Assembly: GCF_014212175.1 (NCBI RefSeq)
Contig: NZ_JACJVR010000076.1
Span: 1 to 64,000 of the forward strand
Length of the DNA: 64,000 bases
Source: Cohnella xylanilytica
GTDB lineage: Bacteria > Bacillota > Bacilli > Paenibacillales > Paenibacillaceae
Direction of reading: 5' to 3'
Below are positions 35,595 to 44,291 of this stretch, one piece after another. Position 1 is the stretch's first letter, and each line of letters begins with the position of its first letter. Both the position numbers and the translations under genes were made by a program. Under the pieces are notes generated by a model, which did no database searches, had not been told where the DNA came from, and saw only the letters and a list, made by a program, of their open reading frames with translations.

Positions 35595-36723
35595 CGTCAT
35601 CATCGTAGGCGCCGGCTCGATGGGGATGAGCGCCGGCTATCACCTGGCCAAGCAAGGCGTCGATACGCTGCTCATCGACGCATTCGACCCGCCGCACGGA
35701 GAGGGCAGCCATCACGGCGAACCCCGCCTGATCCGGCACGCGTACGGAGGGGATTCGACGTACGTGTCGATGGCGCTGCGGGCGCACGCGATCTGGCGGG
35801 AGATCGAGGAGCTGACGGGAACGAAGCTGCTCGTGCCGTCCGGCGTGCTGAACATGGGGCCTCCGGATGTCTATCCGTTCGAAGAGCGATTGGCCTATTC
35901 GTCGCTGTTCAAGGTGCCGGTCGAGCGGCTCGGCGCTTCCGACATCCAATACCGCTGGCCCGGTATTCGGCTGCCGGAGCATTACGAGGGCCTGTACGAG
36001 CCGGGGGCCGGCTATCTGTTCAGCGAGAAGTGCGTGAGCGCCTTCCGCACGCTCGCCGTCGAACGCGGCGCGACGCTCCTTCCGTACACGAGGGCGGAGA
36101 GCATCCAAGTCTCCCAAGGACGCGTATCCATCCGGACCAGCAACGGCATTTTCCATGCGGAGAAACTCATTCTAAGCGCCGGCGCGTGGTTCAAGACGCT
36201 CGCCCCGTTCGTCTCGCTGCCGATCCGGCCGGTCCGGAAGGCGGTGGGGTGGTTCGAAGCGGACGAAGCGCTGTTCGACACGGGGACGTTCCCCGGCTTC
36301 ACGCTGGCGACCGCCGAGGGCGGGTTCTACGGCTTCCCGAGCATCGGCGGCTCCGGCGTCAAGATCGGGCGCCACGATACCGGCGCCGCCTGGAAGCCCG
36401 GGAGCGAGCTGGAGCCGTTCGGCTCGTTCGCGGAGGACGAGGGCGACCTGCGCGGCGCGCTCGAGGCGTTCATGCCCCGGGCGGCGGGCAAGCTGCTTCG
36501 CGGGGCGGTATGCAAGTACGAGCTGACGCCGGACGAAGACTTCATCATCGACCGCCATCCGGTCTATTCGAACGTGCTGCTGGCGGGCGGCTTCTCCGGC
36601 CACGGCTTCAAGTTCGCCAGCGTCGTCGGGGAGATCCTCGCCGATCTGGCGACCGGCTTCGAGCCCCGGCACGACATTCGCCCGTTCTCGCTGTCCCGCT
36701 TCGGCAAGGAGCAGGTGTCCTGA
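35578..36723 (+). CDS. Monomeric sarcosine oxidase/N-methyltryptophan oxidase-like flavoenzyme, ATC start proposed
   Basis: The dinucleotide fold VIIVGAGSMGMSAGYHL begins before the first ATG of the frame (35620), which would cut off the first strand. Upstream there is no in-frame ATG, GTG or TTG, but ATC at 35578 has AGGGAGGAGG exactly 7 nt before it and gives a 381-residue protein, the usual family length. Other marks are GEPRLIRHAY and the covalent-FAD cysteine in CKYELTPDED, plus GGFSGHGFKFA. It oxidises a secondary amino acid with O2. Operon partners suggest breakdown of N-modified amino acids. Confidence 0.82.
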   Translation: MRIHYDVIIVGAGSMGMSAGYHLAKQGVDTLLIDAFDPPHGEGSHHGEPRLIRHAYGGDSTYVSMALRAHAIWREIEELTGTKLLVPSGVLNMGPPDVYPFEERLAYSSLFKVPVERLGASDIQYRWPGIRLPEHYEGLYEPGAGYLFSEKCVSAFRTLAVERGATLLPYTRAESIQVSQGRVSIRTSNGIFHAEKLILSAGAWFKTLAPFVSLPIRPVRKAVGWFEADEALFDTGTFPGFTLATAEGGFYGFPSIGGSGVKIGRHDTGAAWKPGSELEPFGSFAEDEGDLRGALEAFMPRAAGKLLRGAVCKYELTPDEDFIIDRHPVYSNVLLAGGFSGHGFKFASVVGEILADLATGFEPRHDIRPFSLSRFGKEQVS

Positions 36724-36757
36724 CGGAACGAGCGGATGTCGGCGCCGCCGAGGAGTG

Positions 36758-36800
36758 GACCGCAAGAGCGTACGTGAGTGCGCTCTTGCGGTCGTTATCG
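36758..36800 (+). terminator. Terminator after the flavoenzyme gene
   Basis: GACCGCAAGAGCG (36758-36770) pairs with CGCTCTTGCGGTC (36781-36793), a perfect 13-bp stem, followed by GTTATCG. The T tract is weak. Its GCAAGAG element recurs in the adjacent tandem array. Confidence 0.75.
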
Positions 36801-36809
36801 GCGGAGGCC

Positions 36810-37060
36810 GCAAGAGAGTAACGCGGTTACTCGCTTGGGTTCGTCTACGGCAAATTGGTCGCAAGAGAGTAATGCGGTTACTCACTTGGGTGCGTCTACG
36901 GCAAATTGGTCGCAAGAGAGTGACACGGTTACTCTCTTGGGTGTGTCAAAGGCGAATTAGTCGCAAGAGAGTAACGCGGTTACCCACTTGGGTGCGTCAA
37001 TGGCAAATCGGTCGCGAGAGAGTAACGCGGTTGCTCTCTCGGACGCGCGTTTCGTTTCGC
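36810..37060. repeat. Five-copy 51-bp tandem array with a palindromic core
   Basis: Copies start at 36810, 36861, 36912, 36963 and 37014. Each holds GAGTAAC-GCG-GTTACTC flanked by CAAG and CTTG. The outer arms change together in copy 5 (CGAG with CTCG), and most core changes give G-U pairs. All three + frames stay open for a stretch because the unit is 17 codons, but there is no ribosome site, so I do not call a gene. Confidence 0.93.
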
Positions 37061-37136
37061 CTTTCCGAGACTCCTTGAGTTTGTGCGGCTTTCTAGTAAC
37101 GTCGCCTCGCAATCACCTCGTTCCTATCGTAAACCT

Positions 37137-37243
37137 CCCAACTTCCCAACCTCCCAACTTCCCAACCTCCCAACTTCCCAACCTCCCAACTTCCCAACCT
37201 CCCAACTTCCCAACCTCCCAACTTCCCAACCTCCCAACTTCCC
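37137..37243. repeat. 8/16-bp C-run repeat, G-quadruplex-prone on the minus strand
   Basis: CCC triplets recur every 8 bp, 14 times, alternating CCCAACTT and CCCAACCT. On the minus strand this is a regular series of GGG separated by 5-nt loops, enough for several consecutive quadruplexes. The + strand lacks G throughout this tract. Confidence 0.93.
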
Positions 37244-37628
37244 CAACCTCCAAACTCCCCCCAAACCTCCCAAATCTAAAATCCTGGCTAACCTACTAGT
37301 CCTAACCAAGCCCACATAGTGCGCAATCTAAGCCGACCTCTTGAACGCGCGGTCCTCGCCACCCCGCCGACATTGCCAATTCACGGCGCTCGCCTTTCTC
37401 CTATTCGTATTGTTCGCCCGCCCCACGCAACTTCTCCTCTCAACGATCGGGACTATCGAAATGGAATGGTTAGCCAAATCCTCTTATAGCCTTTATAATG
37501 ATTAATGCGCTAAACGATCGGGTCCGACGAATTTCGACTCTTCAATTCGCGCGTCTCCCTACCGAAAGTAAAGATAAGGCCATGAGGAATGACTTCCAAG
37601 ATTAGCCTGCGAAAGCGAGGATCTCTAT
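37244..37628. other. Leader region of the MHYT signalling operon
   Basis: After the C-rich repeat there is no gene for about 385 bp. A candidate promoter is TTAGCC (37470-37475), 18 bp, TATAAT (37494-37499), leaving a leader of about 125 nt. Nothing else is recognised. Confidence 0.5.
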
Positions 37629-40043
37629 TTGGAGCACGTTCATGTAGAGCACGTTCATGGTTCTTTTGACTCGATATTGGTCATTTTCTCTTACGTTGTC
37701 GCGGTCGTTGCGTCTTACACCGTGCTGGATCTCGCCGAGCGGGTCACCAAGGCCGAAGGGAAGGGCCGCTGGTTGTGGCTCTGCTTCGGCGCGGTGGCGA
37801 TGGGGCTCGGCATCTGGTCGATGCACTTCGTCGGGATGCTCGCCTTCAGCTTGCCGTTCCCGGTCGCTTACGACCTGATGCTCGTCCTGCTCTCCGTCCT
37901 GGCGGCCATGGCCGCTTCGTTCGTCGCCCTCTACGTGGTGGGGCGGAACCGGCTGACGGTCGGCAGGCTCATCGGCGGAGGCTTGCTCCTCGCGACGGGG
38001 ATCTCGACGATGCATTACACCGGGATGGCCGCGATGCTCATCGACATCGACTACGATCCTTTTATTTTCTTCCTCTCGATCCTGATCGCGCTCGTCGCGT
38101 CGGTCGCGGCGCTGTGGCTCGCGTTCTACTTCCGCAAGGGGGGAGAGCAGGGGGAGATCTGGAAGAAGATCGGAAGCGGCCTCATCATGGGAGCCGCAAT
38201 CGTCGGCATGCACTACACGGGCATGGCGGCGGCCGAGTTCCACCCCGTCGTCCGGGCGGCGATCTCGTCCTCCCTGGTGCTCGATCACAAGTGGCTGGCC
38301 TACTTCATCTCCGGCGGCACCTTGTTCACCCTGGGGCTGTCCCTGTTCGGAATCTTCATCTCGAAGCGGCTCTCCAGCAAGGATTCGGAGATTCAAGACA
38401 AGACCCGCGAGATTTATTTGAAGAACCAGGAGCTTCAGTCCTTGAACGACCATCTCGAGGAATTGGTCCGCGAGAGGACCGCCCAACTGGAGAAAGCCCA
38501 TGACGAGGCGATTCAGGCGAATATGGTCAAGAGCCAGTTCCTCGCCAACATGAGCCACGAGCTGCGGACGCCGCTTAACGCGATCATCGGTTACAGCGAG
38601 ATGCTGATGGAAGACGCCGAAGATCTCGGGGAACCGACGTTCTCCGAAGACCTGGCCAAGATCAGCAAGGCGGGCAAGCATCTGCTCAGCCTTATCAACG
38701 ACATACTGGACATATCGAAGATCGAGGCCGGCAAAATGGATTTGCACTTCGAGACGTGCGACGTGCCCGGGCTCGTCCAGGACGTCCTGACGACGGTCAA
38801 GCCGCTCATCTCGGCCAACGGCAATCGCTTGGAGACGAGCTTGGCCGAAGGAGAGATCACGACCGACGTGACGAAGCTCCGTCAAATTCTGATCAACCTC
38901 CTCAGCAACGCGAGCAAGTTCACGAAGGAAGGGACGATCGCCTTCGAAGCGGCCCGCCAGGCCAGAGGCCGGCAGGACGGCTACCGCTTCAGCGTCAGGG
39001 ATACGGGAATCGGCATGACGCCGGAGCAGCTTGGACGGCTGTTCCAGCCGTTCACCCAAGCGGATTCGTCGACGACCCGGAAGTACGGGGGGACCGGTCT
39101 CGGTCTCGCGATCAGCCAGCGGTTCTGTCAGATGATGGGCGGCGATATCCGGGTCGAGAGCGAGCTGGGCGTCGGAAGCACGTTCGAATGCTGGCTGCCG
39201 ATCGATCCGGCGAAGTCGGAAGCCGCCGCCGGAAGGCAAGACGCCGCGGATGCGGCGGATTCCAACCACCAGGTGAGCATTCTCGTCATCGACGACGAAC
39301 CGCTTAGCCAGCAGCTGATCAAGCGCTATCTGGCCAAGGAGGGCTGGACGCTGGCGTTCGCCGAGAGCGGCCAGGAAGGACTCGAATTATCGCGGAAGCT
39401 GCGGCCCAAAGTCATCTGCCTGGACATTCTCATGCCGAGCATGGACGGATGGAGCGTCTTGTCGGCGTTGAAGAACGATCCGGAGCTTCAGGATATTCCC
39501 GTCATTATTTTATCGGGGACGAGCGACATGCAGCTCGGGTACGCGCTCGGCGCTTCCGAGTTCCTGACCAAGCCGATCAAGAGGGATCGTCTCATCTCCA
39601 TTATCGACAAGTACGTTCCGGCGGGCAGCGAGCAATCGGTGCTCGTCATCGAAGACGACGCCGCGGCCAGCGAGATGATGGCCAGGCTGCTTCAGAAGGA
39701 AGGCTACGCCGTTACCCGGGCAGTCAACGGGCTTCAAGCGCTGGAGAAGCTGGCCGGGGAAGCGCCGAAGCTCATCCTGCTGGACCTGATGATGCCGGAG
39801 ATGGACGGCTTCCAATTCCTCGCCGAGCTGCGCAAGCGGGAGGAGTGGAACGACATTCCCGTCGTGGTGGTGACGGCGAAGACCATCACGCAGGAGGACC
39901 GCTTGAAGCTGAACGGCTACGTCAAGGGCGTCATTCAGAAGGGGACGTTCAGTCCGGCGACCTTGTTGGAGGCTATCCAGAATTCCATCGGGAAAATCAA
40001 GGAGGCAGGAAGCGATGCACACCGTTCTGCTAGTGGAGGATAA
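37629..40043 (+). CDS. MHYT-domain hybrid histidine kinase with two receiver domains
   Basis: The 804-residue protein has an N-terminal seven-helix MHYT sensor with MHFVGM, MHYTGMAA and MHYTGMAAAEF (proposed metal and gas sensing). A coiled coil follows, then the H-box NMSHELRTPLNA (His near 310), N-box and GTGLGLAIS ATPase motifs, and two receiver domains with phospho-acceptor Asp in CLDILMP (near 598) and LLDLMMP (near 718). Start TTG 37629 follows GAGGAT. The first codons contain a duplicated EHVH segment from a 15-bp repeat. It signals to the next two genes, which it overlaps or adjoins. Confidence 0.9.
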   Translation: MEHVHVEHVHGSFDSILVIFSYVVAVVASYTVLDLAERVTKAEGKGRWLWLCFGAVAMGLGIWSMHFVGMLAFSLPFPVAYDLMLVLLSVLAAMAASFVALYVVGRNRLTVGRLIGGGLLLATGISTMHYTGMAAMLIDIDYDPFIFFLSILIALVASVAALWLAFYFRKGGEQGEIWKKIGSGLIMGAAIVGMHYTGMAAAEFHPVVRAAISSSLVLDHKWLAYFISGGTLFTLGLSLFGIFISKRLSSKDSEIQDKTREIYLKNQELQSLNDHLEELVRERTAQLEKAHDEAIQANMVKSQFLANMSHELRTPLNAIIGYSEMLMEDAEDLGEPTFSEDLAKISKAGKHLLSLINDILDISKIEAGKMDLHFETCDVPGLVQDVLTTVKPLISANGNRLETSLAEGEITTDVTKLRQILINLLSNASKFTKEGTIAFEAARQARGRQDGYRFSVRDTGIGMTPEQLGRLFQPFTQADSSTTRKYGGTGLGLAISQRFCQMMGGDIRVESELGVGSTFECWLPIDPAKSEAAAGRQDAADAADSNHQVSILVIDDEPLSQQLIKRYLAKEGWTLAFAESGQEGLELSRKLRPKVICLDILMPSMDGWSVLSALKNDPELQDIPVIILSGTSDMQLGYALGASEFLTKPIKRDRLISIIDKYVPAGSEQSVLVIEDDAAASEMMARLLQKEGYAVTRAVNGLQALEKLAGEAPKLILLDLMMPEMDGFQFLAELRKREEWNDIPVVVVTAKTITQEDRLKLNGYVKGVIQKGTFSPATLLEAIQNSIGKIKEAGSDAHRSASGG

Positions 40044-40395
40044 CGAGCTTAATCGCGATATGCTGAGCCGAAGATTGACCCGGAAGGGATATCGCATCCT
40101 CTCCGCGGAAGACGGGGAGCAGGGCGTCGAGATCGCCCGGCGGGAGCGCCCGGATTTGATTCTGATGGATATGAGCTTGCCGGTGCTCGACGGATGGGAA
40201 GCGACGCGGAGGCTGAAGGCGTCCGAGGAGACGCGGAAGATCCCCGTCATCGCCCTGACGGCCCACGCCATGACCGGCGATGCGGAGAGAGCCTACGCGG
40301 CCGGGTGCGACGACTTCGATACGAAGCCGGTCGAGCTCGAACGGCTGCTCGGGAAGATGCAGTCCGCTTTATCGAACAACTTAGAGGATGGTTAA
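40015..40395 (+). CDS. Single-domain response regulator (CheY/DivK-like)
   Basis: The 126-residue receiver opens MHTVLLVEDNELN, has the phospho-acceptor in LILMDMSLP and the conserved Thr and Lys in ALTAHA and TKPVE. It has no output domain. It overlaps the kinase by 29 nt, so it is translated together with it, and probably moves phosphate between the hybrid kinase and the HD-GYP regulator. Confidence 0.92.
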   Translation: MHTVLLVEDNELNRDMLSRRLTRKGYRILSAEDGEQGVEIARRERPDLILMDMSLPVLDGWEATRRLKASEETRKIPVIALTAHAMTGDAERAYAAGCDDFDTKPVELERLLGKMQSALSNNLEDG

Positions 40396-40400
40396 GCGCA

Positions 40401-41462
40401 ATGGTAGATCTCAGACAATCCAAGATTCTGATCGTGGACGATCAGGAATACAACGTGAGCCTGCTGGAACGGATTCTGGGACGAGCCGGATTCAAGAACG
40501 TGCACAGCACGACGGACTCTCTGGAGATTGAAGGAATGCTGGACGGGATCGATCCCGATATCGTCCTGTTGGACTTGCACATGCCGGGCATGGACGGGCT
40601 CCAGGCGCTGCGGCTTATCCGCGAACGCAAGGGGGAAGACGTCTATCTGCCGGTGCTCATGCTTACTGCGGACACGACGCCCGAGGCGAAGCAAGAAGGG
40701 CTGAAGGCCGGGGTCAACGATTATTTGACGAAGCCGTACGACCGGACGGAGGTTATTCTTCGCATCGAGAACCTGCTTCGGACGCGTCAGCTGCACTTGC
40801 AGCTTCAGCAGCATAATCTCACCTTGGAGGACCGGGTCCGGGAGAGGACGCTGGAGCTGCAGCAGGCCAAGTTCGAAATCCTGCAGCTGCTGGGGAGAGC
40901 CGGCGAGTACCGCGACGACATCACGGGGAGCCATACGCAGCGCGTGGGGCAATTGTCCGGAATGATCGCCGCCCGGCTGGGCCTTCCCGAACCGGAGGTC
41001 GATCGGATTCGTAGAGCGGCTCCCCTTCACGACATCGGCAAGATCGGCATACCCGACGATATTCTGCTGAAGCCCGGCCGGTTCGAACCCGAGGAGTTCG
41101 AGAAAATGAAGAGCCATACGACGATCGGCGCCAACATTCTGGAAGGAAGCTCGTTCGATGTGCTGCGGCTGGCGAGAGTGATCGCGCTGTCCCATCACGA
41201 GAAGTGGGACGGCACCGGTTACCCGAATGGGCTGTCGGGGGAACAGATTCCGATCGAAGCCCGAATCGTCGCGTTGGCCGACTTCTATGACGCCCTGACT
41301 CACGAGAGGCCATACAAGCAGGCGTGGACTCCCGAGGAGGCGGCATCGGAGATCGAGACGCAGCGCGGGCGCCACTTCGATCCCCGGGTGGCGGACGCGT
41401 TCCTCGAGTTGTACCGCGGCGGGGAAATCTTTATACTGGACCAGAACGAATCCCGCCCTTGA
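40401..41462 (+). CDS. Response regulator with HD-GYP cyclic-di-GMP phosphodiesterase domain
   Basis: The 353-residue protein has a receiver (LIVDDQEYN, acceptor in VLLDLHMP), a coiled-coil linker and an HD-GYP domain. The domain shows [42 protein letters not shown] and ALADFYDAL, all expected metal ligands and the GYP motif. It is predicted to hydrolyse cyclic di-GMP when phosphorylated. GAGGATGG precedes ATG 40401. With the two preceding genes it forms a complete signal path from a membrane sensor to a second messenger. Confidence 0.93.
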   Translation: MVDLRQSKILIVDDQEYNVSLLERILGRAGFKNVHSTTDSLEIEGMLDGIDPDIVLLDLHMPGMDGLQALRLIRERKGEDVYLPVLMLTADTTPEAKQEGLKAGVNDYLTKPYDRTEVILRIENLLRTRQLHLQLQQHNLTLEDRVRERTLELQQAKFEILQLLGRAGEYRDDITGSHTQRVGQLSGMIAARLGLPEPEVDRIRRAAPLHDIGKIGIPDDILLKPGRFEPEEFEKMKSHTTIGANILEGSSFDVLRLARVIALSHHEKWDGTGYPNGLSGEQIPIEARIVALADFYDALTHERPYKQAWTPEEAASEIETQRGRHFDPRVADAFLELYRGGEIFILDQNESRP

Positions 41463-41485
41463 CGGACGGACAAGGAGAGAGGACC

Positions 41486-41926
41486 ATGCTGTACGATTTG
41501 AAGCCCGACTTGGAGCGGCCCGAAGTTCTCGAGCTTCTGGAGATGACCGTCTTCCCCGATCCGGAGCGGCTCGAGCGAGCGATCGGCGAGTACCGGGACG
41601 ATCCCCGGAACGAGCTTCGAGGGTATCGATCCGAAGAGGAGAACCGTCTGATCGGCCTGATCGGTTCGCGGCTGGATCCGGAAGGCGAGCTGGAGATCCG
41701 GCACATCGCGGTCGTTCCCGACGAGCGGGGCCGGGGCTACGGCCGCGCGATGATTCTGGAGCTGCTGGCGGAGAAGGATCCCAGGGTCATCGTCGCGCGG
41801 ACCGACGAGGAAGCCGTCGATTTCTACCGGAATATCGGCTTCACGATCGAGAGCCTGGGAGAGACGGTACCGGGAACGGAACGCTTCAAGTGCACGTATG
41901 TAACGGAGCTTGACGAGACCGAGTAA
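41486..41926 (+). CDS. GNAT family N-acetyltransferase
   Basis: The 146-residue protein has the acetyl-CoA loop [15 protein letters not shown] and a C-terminal [12 protein letters not shown] block. AAGGAG lies 10 nt before ATG 41486. It starts 23 nt after the HD-GYP gene and ends before a strong terminator, so it may be the last gene of the signalling operon. The substrate is unknown. Confidence 0.87.
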   Translation: MLYDLKPDLERPEVLELLEMTVFPDPERLERAIGEYRDDPRNELRGYRSEEENRLIGLIGSRLDPEGELEIRHIAVVPDERGRGYGRAMILELLAEKDPRVIVARTDEEAVDFYRNIGFTIESLGETVPGTERFKCTYVTELDETE

Positions 41927-41985
41927 GACGTCGATCCGGTTATTCGCCGCGCGGCCAAGCGCGAGCGGCCGTCCGGAGCGGAAGG

Positions 41986-42021
41986 AAGCGATCGGCCTTT
42001 GCGGGTCGGTTGCTTTTTTTT
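41986..42021 (+). terminator. Terminator of the MHYT signalling operon
   Basis: AAGCGATCGGCC and GGGTCGGTTGCTT form a stem, partly by G-U pairs, followed by eight T. Confidence 0.85.
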
Positions 42022-42093
42022 CTATTGGCGCCCCTTTGAACAGTCATTCCGATTCTAGTCGTCGCGAGGATTAGAAGATTTGGCGGAAAATGC

Positions 42094-42099
42094 TATAAT
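42094..42099 (+). promoter_or_regulatory. -10 element before the methyltransferase gene
   Basis: A perfect TATAAT is preceded at 17 bp by TTAGAA, a weak -35. The transcript leader would be about 145 nt, GC-rich and able to fold; I could not match it to a known riboswitch. Confidence 0.5.
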
Positions 42100-42248
42100 A
42101 ACGGTAGCAAAGCGGTTCGGAGCCGAACGACGACGAATGATCGCGCACAACCTCCGCCGAACGGGCCTAACCGCTTGGCGAAGTCAGTACCGGAACCCCG
42201 CGCACCGTCGGATGTGAATCGATCGACCTAGGAGGAGGAGGAATCGGG

Positions 42249-42956
42249 ATGCTTCGACGCGACGACGTATACGACCACATCTCCAGCCGTTACGAGCTTC
42301 TGATCTCGAAGGAGGATTACGAGGGGAACATCGCCCGGGCGATCGCCGGCATCGTCCGGATGCAGGGGAAGGACTTCGTCGACCTGGGAGCCGGAACGGG
42401 GCGGTTAACCCGTCTGTACGCTCCGATCGCGGCCAGCGCGACGGCCGTCGACCGGGCGGCGGACATGCTGAAGGTCGCGGCTTCCAAGCTGGCCGCGGCC
42501 GGCCTCTACAATTGGCGGACGATCGTGTCGGATTACCGCCGGGTGCCGCTCGACGACCGATGCGCGGACGTCGTGACGGCGGGCTGGACGCTCTGTTACG
42601 TCGCCGCGTCGGACGTGCCCGGACGGGAAGAGCATCTGGAGACGGCGATCGGGGAGATCGACCGGCTTCTGCGCGACGGAGGCACCTCGATTATTCTGGA
42701 GACGCTGGGCACCGGGGAGGAGGAGCCCCGGAGGCCGGAGCATCTGAGAGAGTATTATGACGCTCTGGAGCATAAGTACGGCTACCGGCATCTCGCCATC
42801 CGCACCGATTACGCCTTCGATTCGGCCGAACAGGCGGAGTCGCTGTGCAGAGACTTCTTCGGGGACGAGCTCGGCGACCGTATCCGCGAGCAGGGGCTGC
42901 GGATCGTTCCGGAGAACACGGGCATCTGGTGGCGGACCAAAAGCGAGAAGGGATAA
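42249..42956 (+). CDS. Class I SAM-dependent methyltransferase
   Basis: The 235-residue protein has motif I DLGAGTGRLTRLYAP, an acidic Asp (VDRAADML) for the ribose and SDYRRVPLDD for adenine contact. AGGAGGAGG precedes ATG 42249. The substrate is not clear; the C-terminus WWRTKSEKG shows no special motif. It is a single gene between two terminators. Confidence 0.87.
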   Translation: MLRRDDVYDHISSRYELLISKEDYEGNIARAIAGIVRMQGKDFVDLGAGTGRLTRLYAPIAASATAVDRAADMLKVAASKLAAAGLYNWRTIVSDYRRVPLDDRCADVVTAGWTLCYVAASDVPGREEHLETAIGEIDRLLRDGGTSIILETLGTGEEEPRRPEHLREYYDALEHKYGYRHLAIRTDYAFDSAEQAESLCRDFFGDELGDRIREQGLRIVPENTGIWWRTKSEKG

Positions 42957-42987
42957 GGACGGCCGACGCGGTTCGTCCCCGTAATCA

Positions 42988-43031
42988 AACGTCATCCGAA
43001 GGAAGCGTGCTTCCCGGGATGACGTTTTTTT
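42988..43031 (+). terminator. Terminator after the methyltransferase gene
   Basis: AACGTCATCC pairs with GGGATGACGTT (one mismatch) around an inner GGAAGC/GCTTCC stem, followed by seven T. Confidence 0.9.
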
Positions 43032-43153
43032 CTGCATTTGTCCGATTCACATACACATTCAAGTGCGAATCGAAATAACTCGGGATAGGTTTCGTTAGCG
43101 AATCGGACACTCGTCATTTTGTGGCATGGGCGCCGGCGCTCCCGCATCGGCTC

Positions 43154-44167
43154 TCAGCCAAGGGTCTTGACCGAACGGCGAACGATCAGTTCGGACGGGA
43201 GAACGATTTTTTTCCAAGGTCCCGCCGCTTCGCCTTCCTTGATCCGGTCGATCAGCATCTGCATGCCGAGGTAACCGAATTGGTACGCTTGCTGGGAGAT
43301 CACGGTCACGAACGGGTCAACCTCCGCGTAGGACGCAAGTTCGTCGAAGCAGACGATGGACATGTCGTCCGGGGCTTTGCGGCCGCGCGCGGCGAGGCTG
43401 CGCATCACCTCGACGGCCAGGAAGTTGTTGCCGGCGATAATCGCGGTCGTGTCCGGATCGATCCGGTCGAGCCACGCCCCCACCTCCGACAAGTCGTTGC
43501 GCGGACCGAAGCTCGTCTCCAACACGTTGTTCTCCGAATATGCCAGATCGTTCAGCTTCAGCGCTTCGCGGAATCCTTCCAGCCGCTGCCTCGCCGACGA
43601 GACGTGCGGCGATCCGTTGATCAGCGCGATGCGGCGATGCCCCCGCTCCGCCAGATGCCCCACGAGCTGCCTCGCGCCTTCCTTGCCGTCGCCGAGCACG
43701 ATGTCGCTCTCCACGCCGGGCACTTCCCGGTCGATCAGAACGAAGGGCACGCCGTGCTTGCGGAGCATCTCCAGGTGGGGGAGGGAGGCGTCCCCCGTCG
43801 GCGCGACGAGAACGCCGTCCGTCCGCGTCTTCAGAATCGTGTCCAAGTATTCGTTCTCCTTGTCCAGATCCTCGTCGCTGTTGCCGAACAGCAGCCGGAA
43901 CCCGTGCTTGCGGGCGGCGTCCTCCGCGCCCCGGGCCAGCGTCGTATAGAAAGGGTTCGTAATATCCGTAATGAGCAGGAACAGCAGGTTCGTCTGCTGA
44001 AGAACGAGGCTCCGCGCCATCTGGTTGGGCACGTAGTTCAATTCCTCCATGACCCGCTTCACCTTGGTCCGCGTCTTCTCGCTGATGCGTCCTGTGTTAT
44101 TGATAACTCTCGATACCGTCATCGCGGAGACGTTCGCTTTGGCGGCAATGTCGTAAATCGTGACCAT
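43154..44167 (-). CDS. LacI/GalR-family regulator, probable fucose operon repressor
   Basis: The 337-residue protein has an N-terminal LacI helix-turn-helix (IYDIAAKANVSAMTVSRVIN) with hinge helix NQMARSL, and a periplasmic-binding-protein-like sugar domain. AAGGAG precedes the ATG. It is divergent from fucI by 124 bp. That gap contains a LacI-type operator directly after the fuc -10, so I infer repression of the fuc operon relieved by a fucose-pathway sugar or its phosphate. Confidence 0.9.
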   Translation of the reverse strand: MVTIYDIAAKANVSAMTVSRVINNTGRISEKTRTKVKRVMEELNYVPNQMARSLVLQQTNLLFLLITDITNPFYTTLARGAEDAARKHGFRLLFGNSDEDLDKENEYLDTILKTRTDGVLVAPTGDASLPHLEMLRKHGVPFVLIDREVPGVESDIVLGDGKEGARQLVGHLAERGHRRIALINGSPHVSSARQRLEGFREALKLNDLAYSENNVLETSFGPRNDLSEVGAWLDRIDPDTTAIIAGNNFLAVEVMRSLAARGRKAPDDMSIVCFDELASYAEVDPFVTVISQQAYQFGYLGMQMLIDRIKEGEAAGPWKKIVLPSELIVRRSVKTLG

Positions 44168-44218
44168 CGTCTAGCTCCTTCTCGACCAATCCTGTTCTTA
44201 TCTTACCGAAACGGAGCA

Positions 44219-44247
44219 TTGACAGCAAGACAAAACGTTGTTAATTT
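44219..44247 (+). promoter_or_regulatory. Promoter of the fuc operon
   Basis: TTGACA (perfect, 44219-44224), 17 bp, TAATTT (44242-44247). It ends 44 nt before the fucI start. Confidence 0.85.
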
Positions 44248-44250
44248 AGG

Positions 44251-44262
44251 GTTATCGGTAAC
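44251..44262. promoter_or_regulatory. LacI-type operator
   Basis: GTTATCGGTAAC is a near-palindrome with the central CG typical of LacI-family sites, placed 3 bp downstream of the -10, where bound repressor would block initiation. Confidence 0.7.
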
Positions 44263-44291
44263 ACAATTTATCGACCTGGAGGGTATCATTT

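Noticed and set aside
36755-37078. Possible gene of 107 codons across the 51-bp array
   Set aside because: Open frames come from the 17-codon period; the GTG start lies inside a terminator stem without a ribosome site.
37083-37319. Proline-rich peptide (repeated NFPTSQLPNLPTSQPP-like)
   Set aside because: It is a translation of the C-run repeat; two frames give the same kind of peptide and no ribosome site is present.
42100-42248. Structured leader before the methyltransferase as a riboswitch
   Set aside because: It can fold but I could not match any known class, so I only noted the leader.
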